A stretch of 45,924 nt of DNA, from positions 1 to 45,924 of the forward strand of contig JAGBGT010000010.1 in NCBI GenBank assembly GCA_017935865.1, written 5' to 3'. Position numbers and translations under genes: made by a program. This document shows positions 24,109 through 33,806 of the stretch, in pieces. Positions within the stretch are counted from its first letter, which is position 1. Each line of letters starts with the position of its first letter. Source of the DNA: Ruminococcus sp. GTDB lineage: Bacteria > Bacillota > Clostridia > Oscillospirales > Ruminococcaceae. A model generated the notes under the pieces. It searched no databases, was not told the origin of the DNA, and saw nothing but the letters and a program-made list of their open reading frames with translations.

Positions 24109-24987
24109 TTGTTAAAGAGCATGACAGGCTACGGCAGAGCCCAGAAAATACTCAATGGCAGAGATATTCTCGTGGAGATCCGTTCCGTTAACCATAGATA
24201 TTTCGAGTGCAATTCGAGAGTCCCCAGGACTTACAATTATATCGAAGAGAAGCTGAAAGCACGTCTGAAACAAAAAATTGCCCGAGGAAAGGTGGATGTT
24301 TCTGTCACTATCAACAATATTGAGGGCAGGGATTCCGAGATCGCTATTAATATCGGCGCGGCTGAGGGATATGTCAATGCGCTGAGAAGCGTGTCCCAGG
24401 AGCTGAAAATTGCCGATGATCTGACACTTTCAAAGCTTATAAAGCTCCCGGATATTTTCAATGTCCAGAAAACTCCCGATGACGAAGAGCAGGTCTGGAA
24501 CGACGTTGCTCAGGTCGCTGACGAGGCAATGGACAGTTTCGTGAATATGCGCGAGGCAGAGGGCGAAAAACTCCGCGCTGACGTACTTGAAAAGGCGGAC
24601 ACTATACTGGAAATGGTGACTAAGGTGGAGGAGATCTCGCCGCAGACCGTTGAAAACTACAGAGACCGCCTCTATCAGAAGCTTGGCGAGATCCTGGAAT
24701 CAAAGGACATAGATCAACAGAGAATTGTGACCGAGGCAGCTATTTTTGCCGAAAAAATAGCGGTGGACGAGGAGACTGTCCGCCTGAGAAGTCATATCTC
24801 GCAGTTCAGGGAGCTTGTGGATTCCAGCGAAAGCATCGGCAGAAAGCTTGACTTTATTGTCCAGGAGATGAACCGCGAGGTCAATACTATCGGCTCAAAG
24901 GCGCAGGATCTCAACATAACCAGGCTGGTTGTTGACATGAAAGCCGAGCTGGAAAAGATCCGCGAGCAGATCCAGAATATAGAATAG
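24109..24987 (+). CDS. yicC: YicC family endoribonuclease
   Basis: 292 residues with TTG as start (24109), behind GAAGGCGAAG; this gives MLKSMTGYGR, matching the family's usual opening. A reading from 24004 would add an N-terminus encoded by the promoter region. The YicC N-terminal domain (EIRSVNHRYFECNSRVPR) and C-terminal DUF1732 (GRKLDFIVQEMNREVNTIGSKA) are both visible. YicC proteins are RNases that can cleave small RNAs and mRNAs. In Firmicutes yicC heads the remA-gmk-rpoZ-priA operon, as here. Confidence 0.9.
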   Translation: MLKSMTGYGRAQKILNGRDILVEIRSVNHRYFECNSRVPRTYNYIEEKLKARLKQKIARGKVDVSVTINNIEGRDSEIAINIGAAEGYVNALRSVSQELKIADDLTLSKLIKLPDIFNVQKTPDDEEQVWNDVAQVADEAMDSFVNMREAEGEKLRADVLEKADTILEMVTKVEEISPQTVENYRDRLYQKLGEILESKDIDQQRIVTEAAIFAEKIAVDEETVRLRSHISQFRELVDSSESIGRKLDFIVQEMNREVNTIGSKAQDLNITRLVVDMKAELEKIREQIQNIE

Positions 24988-24990
24988 CCT

Positions 24991-25248
24991 ATGAGAATGA
25001 TAAATATTGGCTATGGAAATATGGTTTCCGCGGATAGGATAGTTACCGTCATAAGCCCCGAATCTGCGCCGATCAAGCGGTTTATTCAGGAGGCGAAGGA
25101 CGACGGAAGGGCAATTGATGCCACATATGGCAGAAAGACAAGGGCGGTTCTGGTGATGGACAGCGGTCATGTTGTGCTGTCCTCGCTGATTACCGATACT
25201 CTTGCCGCCAGAATAAATGAAAACGGAGGTTCTGATGACCATGAATAA
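24991..25248 (+). CDS. remA: RemA-like DNA-binding regulator (DUF370)
   Basis: 85 residues. Near the start [16 protein letters not shown], then [19 protein letters not shown] and [23 protein letters not shown] are the family core. In Bacillus subtilis RemA activates matrix and osmoprotection genes; the targets here are unknown. The start could be ATG 24991 or, two codons later, 24997. No clear ribosome site is visible, and translation probably depends on coupling to yicC, whose stop lies 3 nt upstream. The 3' end overlaps gmk by 14 nt. Confidence 0.88.
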   Translation: MRMINIGYGNMVSADRIVTVISPESAPIKRFIQEAKDDGRAIDATYGRKTRAVLVMDSGHVVLSSLITDTLAARINENGGSDDHE

Positions 25249-25846
25249 GGGCAGACTTATAGTTTTTTCCGCTCCATCCGGCTGCGGAAAGGGCACTATG
25301 CTTGCCGAAATTTTGAAGGATGAGAAGTTTCGCTGCTCTGTCTCCTGCACAACGCGTGCTCCGAGAGAGGGAGAGATCGACGGGATAAACTACCACTTCA
25401 TTTCCGAAGAGGAATTTGAGAAGCGCAAGGCGGAGGGGATGTTTCTGGAACACGCCAGCTATTGCAAACATTCTTACGGTACGCTGACTTCGGAGGTTGA
25501 TCCATATCTGGAAAAAGGTATCAACGTGATTCTGGAAATTGAGGTTCAGGGTGCAATGAAGATCCGGGAGCTTCGTCCGGACGCGCTGTTTATCTTTATA
25601 ATGCCGCCGTCTGTCGACGAACTGCGCCGCCGCCTGAACAAAAGGGCTACGGAGAGCGAGGATGTCATCGAGCGGCGTGTTCAGGCGGCTGCCGGAGAGA
25701 TCCCGTTTGCCAAAAAATATGACTATGTTATTGTTAATGACGCTCTCGAGGATGCCGTCAGTGACTTCCGCTCTGTTATCCGGGCGGAGGAGCAGAGGGT
25801 TGAACCAATGAGTGAATTTATAGATGAGGTGATAAGAAATGCTTAG
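25235..25846 (+). CDS. gmk: Guanylate kinase
   Basis: 203 residues from ATG 25235, 5 nt after CGGAGGT; ATG 25241 (MNKGRL) is a close alternative, and ATG 25217 precedes the ribosome site. P-loop [11 protein letters not shown], the GMP-binding stretch [19 protein letters not shown], and [12 protein letters not shown]. It converts GMP to GDP. It overlaps remA upstream and rpoZ downstream (8 nt). Confidence 0.95.
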   Translation: MTMNKGRLIVFSAPSGCGKGTMLAEILKDEKFRCSVSCTTRAPREGEIDGINYHFISEEEFEKRKAEGMFLEHASYCKHSYGTLTSEVDPYLEKGINVILEIEVQGAMKIRELRPDALFIFIMPPSVDELRRRLNKRATESEDVIERRVQAAAGEIPFAKKYDYVIVNDALEDAVSDFRSVIRAEEQRVEPMSEFIDEVIRNA

Positions 25847-26042
25847 ACCTGCAGTAAACCAGATTATTTCAAAGAATGAGAGTTGTTATTCTCTTGTGAT
25901 CGGCGTTGCAAAACGTGCACGGGAGATTTCCGATGAGCTGTTCAAGAATGGCGAGACTCTCGAGGAAAAGCCCGTAAAGACCGCTGTTGAGGAATTAGCA
26001 AGCGGCAAGTGCAAGATCGTCAGCACAACAGGCGAGGAATAA
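25839..26042 (+). CDS. rpoZ: RNA polymerase omega subunit
   Basis: 67 residues. [30 protein letters not shown] contains the conserved S.Y.LV..VAKRAR core of omega, followed by KPVKTAVEELASGK. It promotes assembly of RNA polymerase. The gmk-rpoZ-priA order is standard. Start ATG follows GATGAGGTGATAAG inside the end of gmk. Confidence 0.92.
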   Translation: MLRPAVNQIISKNESCYSLVIGVAKRAREISDELFKNGETLEEKPVKTAVEELASGKCKIVSTTGEE

Positions 26043-26043
26043 G

Positions 26044-28488
26044 ATGCCGACAATTGCTGAAGTTGCTGTCAGTGGAACGACCTATTCCTTTGATATGCTG
26101 TTCAGCTATCGGCTTCCGGAGCGGATGAGGGCTGAGAGAGGATGCCGCGTACTTGTCCCGTTCGGCAGGGGAAACTCCCGAAGAATAGGGATAATTGTGC
26201 GCATTACCGAGGGCGTCGGTGAAAAGCTGAAACCGGTTGCCGCCCTTGTAGACGCTAAGCCCGTGATTTCGGATGAGCTTTTGCAGTTGGGGGAATATCT
26301 CCACGATCACACTTTCTGCACCTACTACGACGGTCTGAGGATAATGCTTCCTCCTGCCATGAGCGTCCGCGCAAAGGAGCGGTTTCAGTTGGCGAAGGAT
26401 TTTTCCCAGCCGGAGCAGCTTACTCCGGAGGCGGCAGAGCTTCTGGAGTCTCTGAAATGTGCGGACAGCGATGTTATCCTCACAGAAATGGTCGAGAGCT
26501 ATATTTCTCAGCACGGCAGACTTCTTCCGGATGAACTGACTGAGGCTGGTGCGCTCAGGTGCACCAATAACTTCAAGCAGACTGTCGGCGACGCTTCCGT
26601 GCGGATGATTCGTCTGAGCGACGCTTATCTGCGGAATCCCCAGAGCTTCAGGCTGACTCCGAAGCAGAAAAAGGCGGCGGAGTTCCTTATGGAATGCGGC
26701 TCTGCGGCAGTTCGTGAGGTCTCCTATATGTGCGGCATTACGGATGCCGTAGTGAAACGGCTTTCCGCCAGCGGCGCTGCGGAGGAATACGAAATGGAGG
26801 TTCTCCGGTCGGTTGGGGAGGGGACGTCAGAGCGATATGATCCGGCGGATATCGTCCTTTCTGAGGAGCAGCAGCGTGCTCATGACGGCGTATTTGCACA
26901 GATTTTTGAACAAAAGCCAGGTGTATTTCTGCTTCACGGAGTTACCGGCAGCGGAAAAACGTCTGTCTTTGAGAAATTGATCTACAATACCGTAAGACTT
27001 GGCAGACGAGCAATTCTCCTGATACCGGAGATAGGGCTTACGCCACAGGTTTTAAGGCGATTCAGGTCGCTTTTCGGCGACAAAGTGGCTGTAATTCACA
27101 GCGGATTGTCACTTGGTCAGCGGCTTGACGAATATAAGCGGATCAAGCGCGGAGATGCCGACATTGTTATCGGTACGCGAAGTGCAATATTCGCGCCTGT
27201 GGATAATATCGGGCTGATAATTATTGACGAAGAAGGGGAACGTTCTTATAAATCGGATAGTTCGCCCAGGTACTTTGCCCATAACATAGCGAAGCAGCGG
27301 TGTATGCGTCACAAGGCTGTTCTTCTGCTTGCCTCGGCGACGCCGTCGATCGAGAGTTATTATCTGGCAGAAAGAGGAGCATATAAGCTTCTTGAAATGA
27401 AGAAACGCTACAATGACAGCGCGCTTCCAAAGGTCAGCATCGTGGATATGAGCCAGGAGCGAATGGAGGGTAATTCCTCGGAATACAGCCGTATTCTGGT
27501 GAACGAGGTCAACGAGAACCTGAGAAACGGGGAGCAGAGTATTCTGCTGCTGAACAGGCGCGGCTACCATACCATAATCAGATGCTCTGACTGCTTTCAG
27601 CCGTTATATTGTCCTAACTGCTCCGTTCCCATGACCTATCACAGCAAGAATAACAAGCTCATGTGCCACTACTGCGGATATGCCTGTGAACCGGCGGATA
27701 AGTGTCCGTCATGCGGCTCGGGGCGTCTGAAAAGAATGGGATTCGGCACTCAGCGGCTGGAGGATGAGCTGAACGATCTATTCCCGGAGGCTCGTATACT
27801 GCGAATGGATGCGGATACAGTTTTTTCCAGATATTCCTACGAAAAAGGGTTCAACGCCTTTAAAAACGGCGATTATGACATTATGGTCGGTACACAGATG
27901 ATCGGCAAGGGATTGGATTTCCCGAATGTCACGCTGGTTGGAGTTCTTTCCATTGACAATTCGCTTTATGCAGGAGATTTCCGGAGCTATGAGCGGACAT
28001 TTTCCCTTATAACCCAGGTGGTTGGCAGAGGCGGACGCGGCAAGCGTCAGGGCAGGGCGATCTTACAGACATTTATGCCGGAGCATTATATTATGAATCT
28101 GGCGGCTGCTCAGGATTACCGCGGCTTTTATGACGAAGAGATCGCAATACGCCGGGCAATGATATTTCCGCCGCTCTGTGATATGTGCATCTTCTGCTTT
28201 GCCGGGGATGACGAAATACAGTTGAAAAACGGCACTAACGCTGTTCTGCGTCTAATGGACGATATGCTGCGCGAGATGCAGCCAAAGACTCCGGTGAGAG
28301 TTCTTGGTCCGGTGAGGGCGTCTTATGGCAGGCTAAACGGCAAGTATCGATACAGGATCTTGATGAAATTCAAGAATAATCCCGAAATGCGCGGATTTAT
28401 CGGCGGAGTTCTCAAAAAGGGCGTCAAGCTGAAAGAGATGAAAAAAATAACCCTCTATGCCGATATAAACGGTGATACGGGGGTATAA
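26044..28488 (+). CDS. priA: Primosomal protein N', replication restart helicase PriA
   Basis: 814 residues. N-terminal DNA-binding domain (AEVAVSGTTYSFDMLFSYRLPE); helicase Walker A GVTGSGKT (about 299-306); Walker B IIIDEEGERSYK, where the usual DEEH/DEEQ final residue is Gly; eight zinc cysteines in four CxxC pairs (CSDC, CPNC, CHYC, CPSC, about 518-560); helicase C motifs ILRMDADTV, GTQMIGKGLDFPNV and QVVGRGGRG. It reloads the replisome at stalled forks. It begins 1 nt after rpoZ. Confidence 0.95.
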   Translation: MPTIAEVAVSGTTYSFDMLFSYRLPERMRAERGCRVLVPFGRGNSRRIGIIVRITEGVGEKLKPVAALVDAKPVISDELLQLGEYLHDHTFCTYYDGLRIMLPPAMSVRAKERFQLAKDFSQPEQLTPEAAELLESLKCADSDVILTEMVESYISQHGRLLPDELTEAGALRCTNNFKQTVGDASVRMIRLSDAYLRNPQSFRLTPKQKKAAEFLMECGSAAVREVSYMCGITDAVVKRLSASGAAEEYEMEVLRSVGEGTSERYDPADIVLSEEQQRAHDGVFAQIFEQKPGVFLLHGVTGSGKTSVFEKLIYNTVRLGRRAILLIPEIGLTPQVLRRFRSLFGDKVAVIHSGLSLGQRLDEYKRIKRGDADIVIGTRSAIFAPVDNIGLIIIDEEGERSYKSDSSPRYFAHNIAKQRCMRHKAVLLLASATPSIESYYLAERGAYKLLEMKKRYNDSALPKVSIVDMSQERMEGNSSEYSRILVNEVNENLRNGEQSILLLNRRGYHTIIRCSDCFQPLYCPNCSVPMTYHSKNNKLMCHYCGYACEPADKCPSCGSGRLKRMGFGTQRLEDELNDLFPEARILRMDADTVFSRYSYEKGFNAFKNGDYDIMVGTQMIGKGLDFPNVTLVGVLSIDNSLYAGDFRSYERTFSLITQVVGRGGRGKRQGRAILQTFMPEHYIMNLAAAQDYRGFYDEEIAIRRAMIFPPLCDMCIFCFAGDDEIQLKNGTNAVLRLMDDMLREMQPKTPVRVLGPVRASYGRLNGKYRYRILMKFKNNPEMRGFIGGVLKKGVKLKEMKKITLYADINGDTGV

Positions 28489-28504
28489 TAAGAAGGAAAA
28501 AGAT

Positions 28505-28966
28505 ATGGCATTGAGAAAAATTTTAACAGACAGGGATGAAATGCTTCATAAGGTATGCAAGCCTGTGGAGAAATTTGATAACAAATTGGCTGTTCTTTTA
28601 GATGATATGCACGAAACTCTCGACAAGGCCCAGGGACTCGGTCTTGCTGCACCGCAGATCGGTCTTTGCAGAAGAATTTTTATCATGCACCTTGACGAGG
28701 GCAGCGTTGAGGCCATAAATCCGGAGATCACCTTTGTAGAGGGAAAGCAGAGAGTCCTGGAGGGCTGTCTCTCCTGCCCGAATGTCTGGGGATATGTGAC
28801 CCGCCCCATGAGAGTTATCCTTAAGGCACAGGACAGAAACGGCAACTGGTTTGAGCGTGAGTTCACGGAGCTTGGCGCTCAGTGTGCCAGCCACGAAAGC
28901 GATCATCTGGACGGTCATGTGTTTACAGAAATTGTTGAGGAATTTTTTGTACCGGAGGAGGCATAA
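28505..28966 (+). CDS. def: Peptide deformylase
   Basis: 153 residues from ATG 28505 (site AAGAAGGAAAA); an upstream ATG at 28472 lies in priA. All three motifs are present: GLAAPQIG, EGCLSCP (metal-binding Cys) and HESDHLDG (HExxH type). It removes the formyl group from nascent proteins and is next to fmt, which adds it. It starts 16 nt after priA. Confidence 0.95.
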   Translation: MALRKILTDRDEMLHKVCKPVEKFDNKLAVLLDDMHETLDKAQGLGLAAPQIGLCRRIFIMHLDEGSVEAINPEITFVEGKQRVLEGCLSCPNVWGYVTRPMRVILKAQDRNGNWFEREFTELGAQCASHESDHLDGHVFTEIVEEFFVPEEA

Positions 28967-28968
28967 AA

Positions 28969-29892
28969 TTGAAAGTAATTTTCATGGGAACGCCTGATTT
29001 CGCCGTTCCGTGCCTGAGAAAGCTTGCCGAGAGCTGCCACGAGGTCGCGGCGGTTTTCACTCAGCCTGATAAGCCTAAGGGCAGGGGATATAAGATGGTC
29101 CCGACTCCTGTAAAGGCTGCGGCGGCGGAGTATGACATTCCGGTGTATCAGCCGCTATCCCTGAGAAAGGGGGAGGATGCTGAGGCTGCAATGGATATTT
29201 TGCACAATATTGCTCCTGATTTGATCGTGGTTACCGCTTATGGACAGATCCTGCCGAAAGAGATCCTGGAGCTGCCGAAGTTCGGGTGTATCAATATCCA
29301 TGCCTCACTTCTGCCGCGCTATAGAGGCGCTGCGCCTATTAACTGGGTACTGCTCAATGGCGAGGAGGAGACGGGCGTTACCTCGATGCAGATGAGCGAG
29401 GGACTTGACACCGGAGATATGCTGATAAAGAAATCCGTGAAAATAGGCGAAAATGAGACGTATTCAGAGCTTTACAGCCGTCTGGCGGAAATTGGCGGAG
29501 AGGTTCTTGAGGAAACCATAGCTGCTCTGGAAGCCGGAAGCCTTACGCCTGAGAAGCAGGACGATGATCTTAGCTGCTACTCTCCGATGATAAAAAAGGA
29601 GATGAGCGCCCTCGATTTCACCCGGACGGCTGCGGAGGTTCATAACGTAATCCGCGGCGTGACTGGCTTCACTATGATGGGCGGCAAGCGGCTGAAAGTA
29701 TTTGCATCAGAAATTTCGCACAATATTGCTCCGGCTGGACCCGGCGAAATTGTCGATACGGAAAAGTTCGCCGTAAGCTGTAGTGACGGAGCGGTCATAT
29801 TCCGCGAAATACAGCTTGAGGGCGGAAAACGAATGAAAACCGAAGATTTTCTCCGCGGCAGGAAACTGACCCTGGGAGAAAAGCTTGGATAG
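28969..29892 (+). CDS. fmt: Methionyl-tRNA formyltransferase
   Basis: 307 residues with TTG start (28969) behind CCGGAGGAGG, 2 nt after def. MGTPDFAVPCLRKL opens the formyltransferase domain. The catalytic segment is CINIHASLLPRYRGAAPINW, with Asn, His and the later Asp in SEGLDTGDM. The C-terminal OB-like domain carries MGGKRLKVFA and FLRGRKLTLGEKLG. It uses 10-formyl-tetrahydrofolate to formylate initiator Met-tRNA. Confidence 0.95.
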   Translation: MKVIFMGTPDFAVPCLRKLAESCHEVAAVFTQPDKPKGRGYKMVPTPVKAAAAEYDIPVYQPLSLRKGEDAEAAMDILHNIAPDLIVVTAYGQILPKEILELPKFGCINIHASLLPRYRGAAPINWVLLNGEEETGVTSMQMSEGLDTGDMLIKKSVKIGENETYSELYSRLAEIGGEVLEETIAALEAGSLTPEKQDDDLSCYSPMIKKEMSALDFTRTAAEVHNVIRGVTGFTMMGGKRLKVFASEISHNIAPAGPGEIVDTEKFAVSCSDGAVIFREIQLEGGKRMKTEDFLRGRKLTLGEKLG

Positions 29893-29901
29893 GAGGGTAT
29901 T

Positions 29902-30582
29902 ATGTATTACACATCCGAGATAATTATGTTTCTTTGTATGCTGATCCTGCCGCTTATTGCGTCAGTTGCGGTTAAGGGCACGTTCAGTAAATACAGTTCA
30001 GTCCACAGCTCCCGTGGCATCACCGCTGAGCAGGCGGCAAGGATGATCCTGGACAGCAACGGACTGTATCACATCAGGATCGACAGAGTCAGAGGAAGCC
30101 TGAGCGACCACTATTCTCCTGACGAAAACGTGATCCGTTTGTCTGACTCGGTTTACGGCTCGACCTCGGTTGCTGCAATTGGCGTTGCGGCTCATGAGTG
30201 CGGTCACGCTATTCAGCACGCGGAGGAATACGGCCCGATAGTTGTCCGCAGCAAGCTTGTCCCTGTGACTAATTTCTGCTCCAGATTTTGGTATCTCGCG
30301 TTCCTGCTGGGTGTTGTGCTTTTCGATGTCGCACCATTCCTCATTTACGTGGGAATTATCATGTTCGCAGCGGTCGTGCTCTTCCAGGTGGTGACTCTTC
30401 CCACCGAGTTTGACGCGAGCAGAAGGGCGCTGGATACCGTCGAAGCATACGGAATCCTGGATATTACTGAAGTTCCGCAGGCAAAAAAAGTGCTGACTGC
30501 CGCGGCTATGACCTACGTTACATCCCTTGCAGTGTCGCTCATGCAGCTTCTGAGACTCCTCGCCAGGGCGAGAAGAAACTGA
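29902..30582 (+). CDS. YugP-like membrane zinc metallopeptidase
   Basis: 226 residues. The HExxH-type motif is AAHECGHAIQHAE (about 96-108). Membrane segments lie at the N-terminus (about 5-22), at about 130-165, and possibly near 195-220. FDASRRALDTVEAYGI is the third family motif. It belongs to the putative neutral zinc metallopeptidase family PF04298 (YugP); substrates are unknown. It lies between fmt and rsmB, a common Clostridia position. Start ATG follows AGGAGGG. Confidence 0.88.
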   Translation: MYYTSEIIMFLCMLILPLIASVAVKGTFSKYSSVHSSRGITAEQAARMILDSNGLYHIRIDRVRGSLSDHYSPDENVIRLSDSVYGSTSVAAIGVAAHECGHAIQHAEEYGPIVVRSKLVPVTNFCSRFWYLAFLLGVVLFDVAPFLIYVGIIMFAAVVLFQVVTLPTEFDASRRALDTVEAYGILDITEVPQAKKVLTAAAMTYVTSLAVSLMQLLRLLARARRN

Positions 30583-30583
30583 G

Positions 30584-31894
30584 ATGGGAAATAGTTCAAA
30601 TCCGCGGTATATTGCGGCAAAGCTCCTGGACAAGACATTTTCGGAGGGCAGCTATTCCAACATAAGGCTAAACAGCGGTTTGGAGCGATCTGACCTTGAC
30701 AGTCAGGGAAAGCGGCTTTGTACGGCAATATATTACGGGGTTATCCAGAGAAAGATAACTCTTGACTACATTTTAGCACAATATTGCTCACGCCCGTTGA
30801 AGAAAATGGACGGCATAATTTTAACTATATTGCGCTGCGGACTCTATCAGATCTTATACATGGACAGCATTCCGGACAACGCCGCCGTAAACGAGAGCGT
30901 TGAGCTTGTGAAGAAATTCGGCAAGGCGAGCGCCGCCGGAATGGTGAATGGCGTGCTGAGAGGCTTTATCCGCGGCGGAAAGAAAATCGACTGTAATCTG
31001 CAAGGCATCGAGAAACTTTCCGTTGAGTATTCTGCTCCGGCTGAGTTTATCGAGAGCCTGACGGCTGACTACGGCGAGGAAAAAGCAAGAAGATTTCTGG
31101 AATCCTCGCTGGCTGAAAATGTGACATATATTCGCAGAAATCCGCTGAAATGCAGCCATGAACAGCTTCTTTCTGCTCTGGCAGATTTTGAACTCCGGAG
31201 CTGCGACGAGCTTTGCTACTGGCTGAAAAACGGGGATGTTATCTCAACAGATGCCTTTAAATCGGGATTTTTCCATGTTCAGGATGCAAAATCCCAGATG
31301 TGCTGCATGGCTCTCTCGCCGACGGAAAACGACCTGGTGCTGGACATATGCGCCGCCCCCGGAGGAAAGACTTTCACCATGGCGGAAATGATGAACGGCA
31401 GGGGAGAGATCCACGCCTTTGACATCCATGAGAACCGCGTTGAGCTTATCCGCCGCGGTGCAGAGCGGTTGGGACTGCGGAATATAATTGCCGGAACCGG
31501 AGATGCCTCGCGGTATGATCCGGGACTTCCCAGATATACGAAAATTCTGTGCGACGTGCCATGCTCCGGCTTCGGAGTCATTATGCACAAGGCGGAGATA
31601 AAGTACAAAAAGCTCTCTGATTTTGACAGACTTCCTAAAATTCAGTACAATATTGCTGAGAACGCTTTGAACTATCTTGCGGCAGGCGGGGAAATGGTCT
31701 ACTCCACCTGCACAGTGAGAAAGGCGGAGAATGACGCGGTCGTGGAGAAGCTGCTGAAAAATCACCCGGAGCTTCAGTTGGCGGAGATGCCGGAGATTTT
31801 CGGCGATACTCCGGAAAATCCAGTTACATTTTTCCCTTTTGAGGGTCTGGGATGCGACGGCTTTTTCGTTGCAAAATTCAGGAAAATCAGATAG
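30584..31894 (+). CDS. rsmB: 16S rRNA (cytosine(967)-C5)-methyltransferase RsmB
   Basis: 436 residues. N-terminal NusB-like RNA-binding domain (about 1-140), then an SAM-dependent methyltransferase: DICAAPGGKTFTMAEMM binds SAM, AFDIHENRVELI is motif II, and the catalytic cysteines are in CDVPCSGFGV and YSTCTVRKAEND. It methylates C967 of 16S rRNA. It starts 1 nt after the metallopeptidase gene. Confidence 0.94.
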   Translation: MGNSSNPRYIAAKLLDKTFSEGSYSNIRLNSGLERSDLDSQGKRLCTAIYYGVIQRKITLDYILAQYCSRPLKKMDGIILTILRCGLYQILYMDSIPDNAAVNESVELVKKFGKASAAGMVNGVLRGFIRGGKKIDCNLQGIEKLSVEYSAPAEFIESLTADYGEEKARRFLESSLAENVTYIRRNPLKCSHEQLLSALADFELRSCDELCYWLKNGDVISTDAFKSGFFHVQDAKSQMCCMALSPTENDLVLDICAAPGGKTFTMAEMMNGRGEIHAFDIHENRVELIRRGAERLGLRNIIAGTGDASRYDPGLPRYTKILCDVPCSGFGVIMHKAEIKYKKLSDFDRLPKIQYNIAENALNYLAAGGEMVYSTCTVRKAENDAVVEKLLKNHPELQLAEMPEIFGDTPENPVTFFPFEGLGCDGFFVAKFRKIR

Positions 31895-31908
31895 AAGAAG
31901 GTGAACCA

Positions 31909-32964
31909 TTGGAAAAAATAGACATTATGAGCCTGGATGTCGATGAGATCGGGGAGATCCTTGTGGGCATCGGGGAGAAAAAATTTCGGGCAAAGCAGAT
32001 TTTTCAGTGGCTTCATGTTAAAAGAATTTTCGATTTTGACGAAATGACTGATATTTCTGTCCAATTAAGAGGGCGTTTAAAAGAAATATTTTGTGTAAAT
32101 GGACTATTTGTGCAGAAAAGACTTGAATCTTCTATAGATAATACTGTAAAATATCTGTATAGGCTCTCCGACGGTAATTTTGTGGAGACCGTCCTAATGG
32201 AGTACAGCTACGGCTACAGCCTGTGCGTGTCCACGCAGGTGGGCTGCAAAATGGGCTGCCGGTTCTGCGCTTCGGCGATCGCAGGATTCGTCCGGAATCT
32301 TACGCCGGCGGAGATCCTTATGCAGGTTTACGAGACTGAAAAAAATTCCGGTGTGAAAATTTCGGGGCTGGTGCTTATGGGAATCGGCGAGCCTCTGGAT
32401 AACTACGAAAATGTGGTAAAATTTCTGCGGCTGCTGTCCCATAAATCGGGGAACAATTTCAGCCTGCGCCATGTTTCGCTGTCGACCTGCGGCATCGTTC
32501 CGAAGATCGACGAGCTGGCGGATCTGGAGCTGGGGCTTACCCTGTGCGTCTCCCTGCACAGCGCCGACAACAGCTCACGGAGCGAGATAATGCCGGTAAA
32601 CAGGACATGGGACATCGACCGGCTTCTGGCAGCCTGCCGACGCTATATCGAAAAGACGGGCAGACGGATAACGTTCGAGTATGCCGTAATCGAGGGCGTT
32701 AACTCCTCTGACAGGGACGCGGACAGGCTTGCAGGGCTTCTTCGCGGCATGAACTGCCATGTGAACCTCATTCCTGTGAATAAGGTGAAGGAGAGAAATT
32801 ACAGAACCGCCGGAAATGCCGTTGCGGATTTTGCCGACAGGCTTTCCAGGCGTGGGATCAACGCTACCGTAAGAAGAACTCTTGGTAGCGATATAGAGGC
32901 AGCCTGCGGACAGCTCCGAAGAGATGCCGCAGAAAAACAGATGAACGGGGGTGTAAACGGATGA
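31909..32964 (+). CDS. rlmN: 23S rRNA/tRNA adenine-C2 methyltransferase RlmN
   Basis: 351 residues from TTG 31909, behind AGAAGGTG; the upstream ATG at 31852 lies in rsmB. The radical SAM triad is CKMGCRFCAS (about 113-122), GEPLDNYENV follows, and LIPVNKVKERNY is near the end. The second Cys pair of the ping-pong mechanism is probably in SDIEAACGQL. It methylates A2503 of 23S rRNA and A37 of some tRNAs. The stop overlaps the phosphatase start by 4 nt. Confidence 0.95.
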   Translation: MEKIDIMSLDVDEIGEILVGIGEKKFRAKQIFQWLHVKRIFDFDEMTDISVQLRGRLKEIFCVNGLFVQKRLESSIDNTVKYLYRLSDGNFVETVLMEYSYGYSLCVSTQVGCKMGCRFCASAIAGFVRNLTPAEILMQVYETEKNSGVKISGLVLMGIGEPLDNYENVVKFLRLLSHKSGNNFSLRHVSLSTCGIVPKIDELADLELGLTLCVSLHSADNSSRSEIMPVNRTWDIDRLLAACRRYIEKTGRRITFEYAVIEGVNSSDRDADRLAGLLRGMNCHVNLIPVNKVKERNYRTAGNAVADFADRLSRRGINATVRRTLGSDIEAACGQLRRDAAEKQMNGGVNG

Positions 32965-33689
32965 GATACAGATCAGCTACTGACATCGGTTTGAAGCGCG
33001 AGGAAAATCAGGACGCCGTAAGATGCGAGTATTTCGGGCATAACGTGCTTGCCGTGGTATGCGACGGAATGGGCGGCGAGCGTGCCGGAAAAGAAGCAAG
33101 CTGCATCGCCCTGAACGAGTTTTTCCAGCGTTTTTCAGAGGGATACAGTGAAAGCCTCGATGAAGACGGTATAAGAAAGCTGCTTATTGCTTCCGTTTCG
33201 GCGGCTAACTCGGTGATCTACACCAGAGCGAGAATGGACTTCAAGAATTTTGGGATGGGCACGACCTGCGTTGCTGCGTTCGTTACGTCAGACGCGGCGT
33301 ATATCGCCAACGTCGGAGACAGCCGGGCGTACCTTGTCACGGACACCGGGATTCACCAGATAACTACCGACCACAACGTTGCTGCACTGCTCTACGAGCG
33401 AGGCGAGATAACTGAGGAGGAAATGGCGACTCATCCCCAGAAGCATATGCTGCTCCGGGCGGTGGGCGTGGAGAAAACCGTCCTCACAGATACATTTATT
33501 CTGGCTTACGAAGACAAGATCAGTCTGCTGCTCTGTTCTGACGGCTTGTCAGGGTACTGCGGCGACGATGAAATATATGATGCCATTTCCGGCGTGGATT
33601 TCGACGGAGAGGCAGATGCGCTGATACAGCTTGCCCTCAGCAAGGGCGGCAGGGACAATGTCACCATCGCAGTTGTGGAGTCGGAATGA
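32961..33689 (+). CDS. prpC: Stp1/PrpC-type PP2C protein phosphatase
   Basis: 242 residues. PP2C motifs in order: DIGLKREENQDAVRC, VCDGMGGERAGKEAS, NVGDSRAYLV, LLLCSDGLSGY and GGRDNVTIAVVE. The metal-binding aspartates are all present. It removes phosphates placed by the PASTA kinase encoded next. Start overlaps rlmN by 4 nt. A 117-bp AT-rich gap without a clear promoter follows. Confidence 0.95.
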   Translation: MRYRSATDIGLKREENQDAVRCEYFGHNVLAVVCDGMGGERAGKEASCIALNEFFQRFSEGYSESLDEDGIRKLLIASVSAANSVIYTRARMDFKNFGMGTTCVAAFVTSDAAYIANVGDSRAYLVTDTGIHQITTDHNVAALLYERGEITEEEMATHPQKHMLLRAVGVEKTVLTDTFILAYEDKISLLLCSDGLSGYCGDDEIYDAISGVDFDGEADALIQLALSKGGRDNVTIAVVESE

Positions 33690-33806
33690 CTCCGGATCTG
33701 ATTTGTTTGTAATTATTTAAATAAATTATCAATGACAGGCTTCAGCGGGAACTGCTGAATGATTTGCAGTTTTTGTGCGAGGTCAAATGAAGGAAAGGGT
33801 AAGACA

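Noticed and set aside
27224..27244. PriA Walker B reading DEEG as a sign of an inactive helicase
   Set aside because: The last position of this motif varies among clostridial PriA proteins, and all other helicase motifs and zinc cysteines are intact.
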